In this document: piece by piece, positions 62,818 to 64,000 of the stretch
Layout: every line of letters begins with the position of its first letter
Numbering within the stretch: position 1 is the stretch's first letter
Assembly: GCF_027172205.1 (NCBI RefSeq)
Contig: NC_070605.1
Span: 23,407,304 to 23,471,303, forward strand
DNA length: 64,000 nt
Reading direction: 5' to 3'
From: Podarcis raffonei
Lineage: Eukaryota; Chordata; Lepidosauria; Squamata; Lacertidae
Position numbers and translations under genes: made by a program
The notes under the pieces: model-generated
The model's database searches: none
Told to the model about the DNA's origin: nothing
Seen by the model: only the letters and a program-made list of their open reading frames with translations

Positions 62818-64000
62818 TATTCAATTTCCACTATCTGAATACTATCAAACACAGATTTCTGGACCATCTATGTACCTTTCCTGGGATTCCTCCATGCCAC
62901 TGTGCCATTTGAAATATTAATCCAGTTGCGAGGCAAAAATTCCCTCCCTGCAGAAATGACCTAAGTCATGCTTTACCCTTTCCAGTTTACTTTGTTCCAA
63001 ACCTTTATTTTGTTGCTTCACCGAAAAACTGTTAGTTGCTGGACTTCAACAGGAGAGTGAATCATCTTGTCTCAAGATTCCTGCCAAGCTCAATTCTCTC
63101 TCTACCTAGTCACTCTCTCTTTGGGAGAATACTGGCATTTCCATTTTTACAAGGCTGTTGAGAAAGGTATTTGCCTAAGTAGTCTTTAATGCTGTTTAGC
63201 CAGTTTTAGAGATATTTTCTCTCTTTGACGTTTAAATGTCAATAAATCAATTTTCTTTTTAAGTGCACAGTGTGCATCTGACAGCACCTCCCAGAGGCCA
63301 TGATTTAAACAAGGTATTATGAAAAGGGCTTTAAGAAAAAGAGCACACAGCAGAAAATATGAGGCATTAAATATAAATAAATGGCATTGTGTTGAAATCA
63401 ATTTGCCTTGTAAATAACTCAAATTAAATGTATGAACTGCGTTCTTGTAAAATATATCCCCCCCCAAAAGTGTTCACTAGGAATGTAGAAAACACATGCT
63501 TTTCTATAAAATGGATTGATTTTATGGATCTTGATTGTCTGGATGGTCTTGAAGGTCTATTGGCAGGTACTGCAACGTCAAAGCTTCACTCTTTGCTTTT
63601 GGTGAAATCGTATGGTTTCCACCTCTGAGCAAAATGCAACACCTTCTTCCTCTGGTCCTCAAAGTTTTCTCGCAGTCCCTTTCTCCACAGCCTGGGCTCC
63701 AAATCCAGCATGCCACCAATTATTTCCTTTTAAAGCAAGACAGACAGAGAAGAATATTACTGCTCTTAATTAACCTTGGAAATTCCCACCTGTTCAAAAC
63801 AAGGACTGCAAAGTACAATTGGATTGATGGGGGGGGTCATTCCAGCTCTGCATTTTAACAAGTGACTCACCCACATGTGCTCTATGCAAACTACTTCCTT
63901 TAAGGACTATGGGGGTGGAGTGGGAACAGGAGATTTAAACTGACAGCCACATCCCCTACAAATCTACCCACAGCATTAGAGATTCTGTTTGTGGGGGGAA
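62818..64000. other. Right end of the window, no recognised gene or repeat
   Basis: Nothing recognised beyond short ORFs without identifiable content. Confidence 0.4.

Noticed and set aside
1-64000. CRISPR arrays, operons, prokaryotic ribosome binding sites
   Set aside because: None seen. The content is clearly vertebrate nuclear DNA; tandem repeats present are microsatellites or minisatellites without spacers.

Overview
The window looks like a squamate reptile (lizard) nuclear chromosome. It carries several Sauria-type tRNA SINEs, L2/CR1-clade, BovB and multiple L1 LINEs, foldback MITEs and solo LTRs. The only recognisable host genes are a cluster of egg vitelline membrane outer layer protein 1 (VMO1) paralogs. 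There is no operon logic and no prokaryotic signal.

Host genes: four VMO1 copies are visible. Copy a (minus strand, 713-883) has only exon 1 inside the window. Copy b (minus, exons 16150-15980, 10687-10584, 9769-9475), copy c (plus, exons 19729-19899, 20840-20934, 21744-22038) and copy d (minus, exons 38936-38766, 36987-36884, 35689-35395) are complete three-exon genes. They share splice phases, a TATAAATT box about 40-75 bp upstream of the ATG and an ATTAAA polyadenylation signal. They predict secreted proteins of 186-189 residues. Copies a and c form one subfamily (type I, MDFTI-), and b and d another (type II, MDLTASP-). Flanking sequence shows that an ancestral I+II unit was duplicated (a+b and c+d), and that the type I part of the second unit now lies inverted, with a residual inverted repeat near 18900-19215.

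Layout: 1-6760, type I copy a with its upstream flank, split by a 5'-truncated L1 and a 1.13 kb L1-tailed non-autonomous element. 6760-18885, type II copy b, whose intron 1 holds an L2 LINE with a fully open 1008-codon ORF. 18890-23365, inverted type I copy c. 23366-42830, type II copy d; its downstream flank is split by a near-complete L1 (25553-33361), which is itself split by a 1.98 kb element encoding a 209-aa protein. 42830-64000, gene-poor sequence with many nested retroelements, including a second 2.07 kb copy of the protein-coding non-autonomous element and an L1 that is both internally deleted and 5'-inverted yet keeps an open 373-codon ORF1.

Because the VMO1 units are paralogous, many insertions have a visible empty site in the sister unit. 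Insertions can therefore be ordered relative to the duplication without outside data. The most novel-looking item is the pair of L1-companion retroelements that encode an unrecognised coiled-coil-type protein of about 210 residues.
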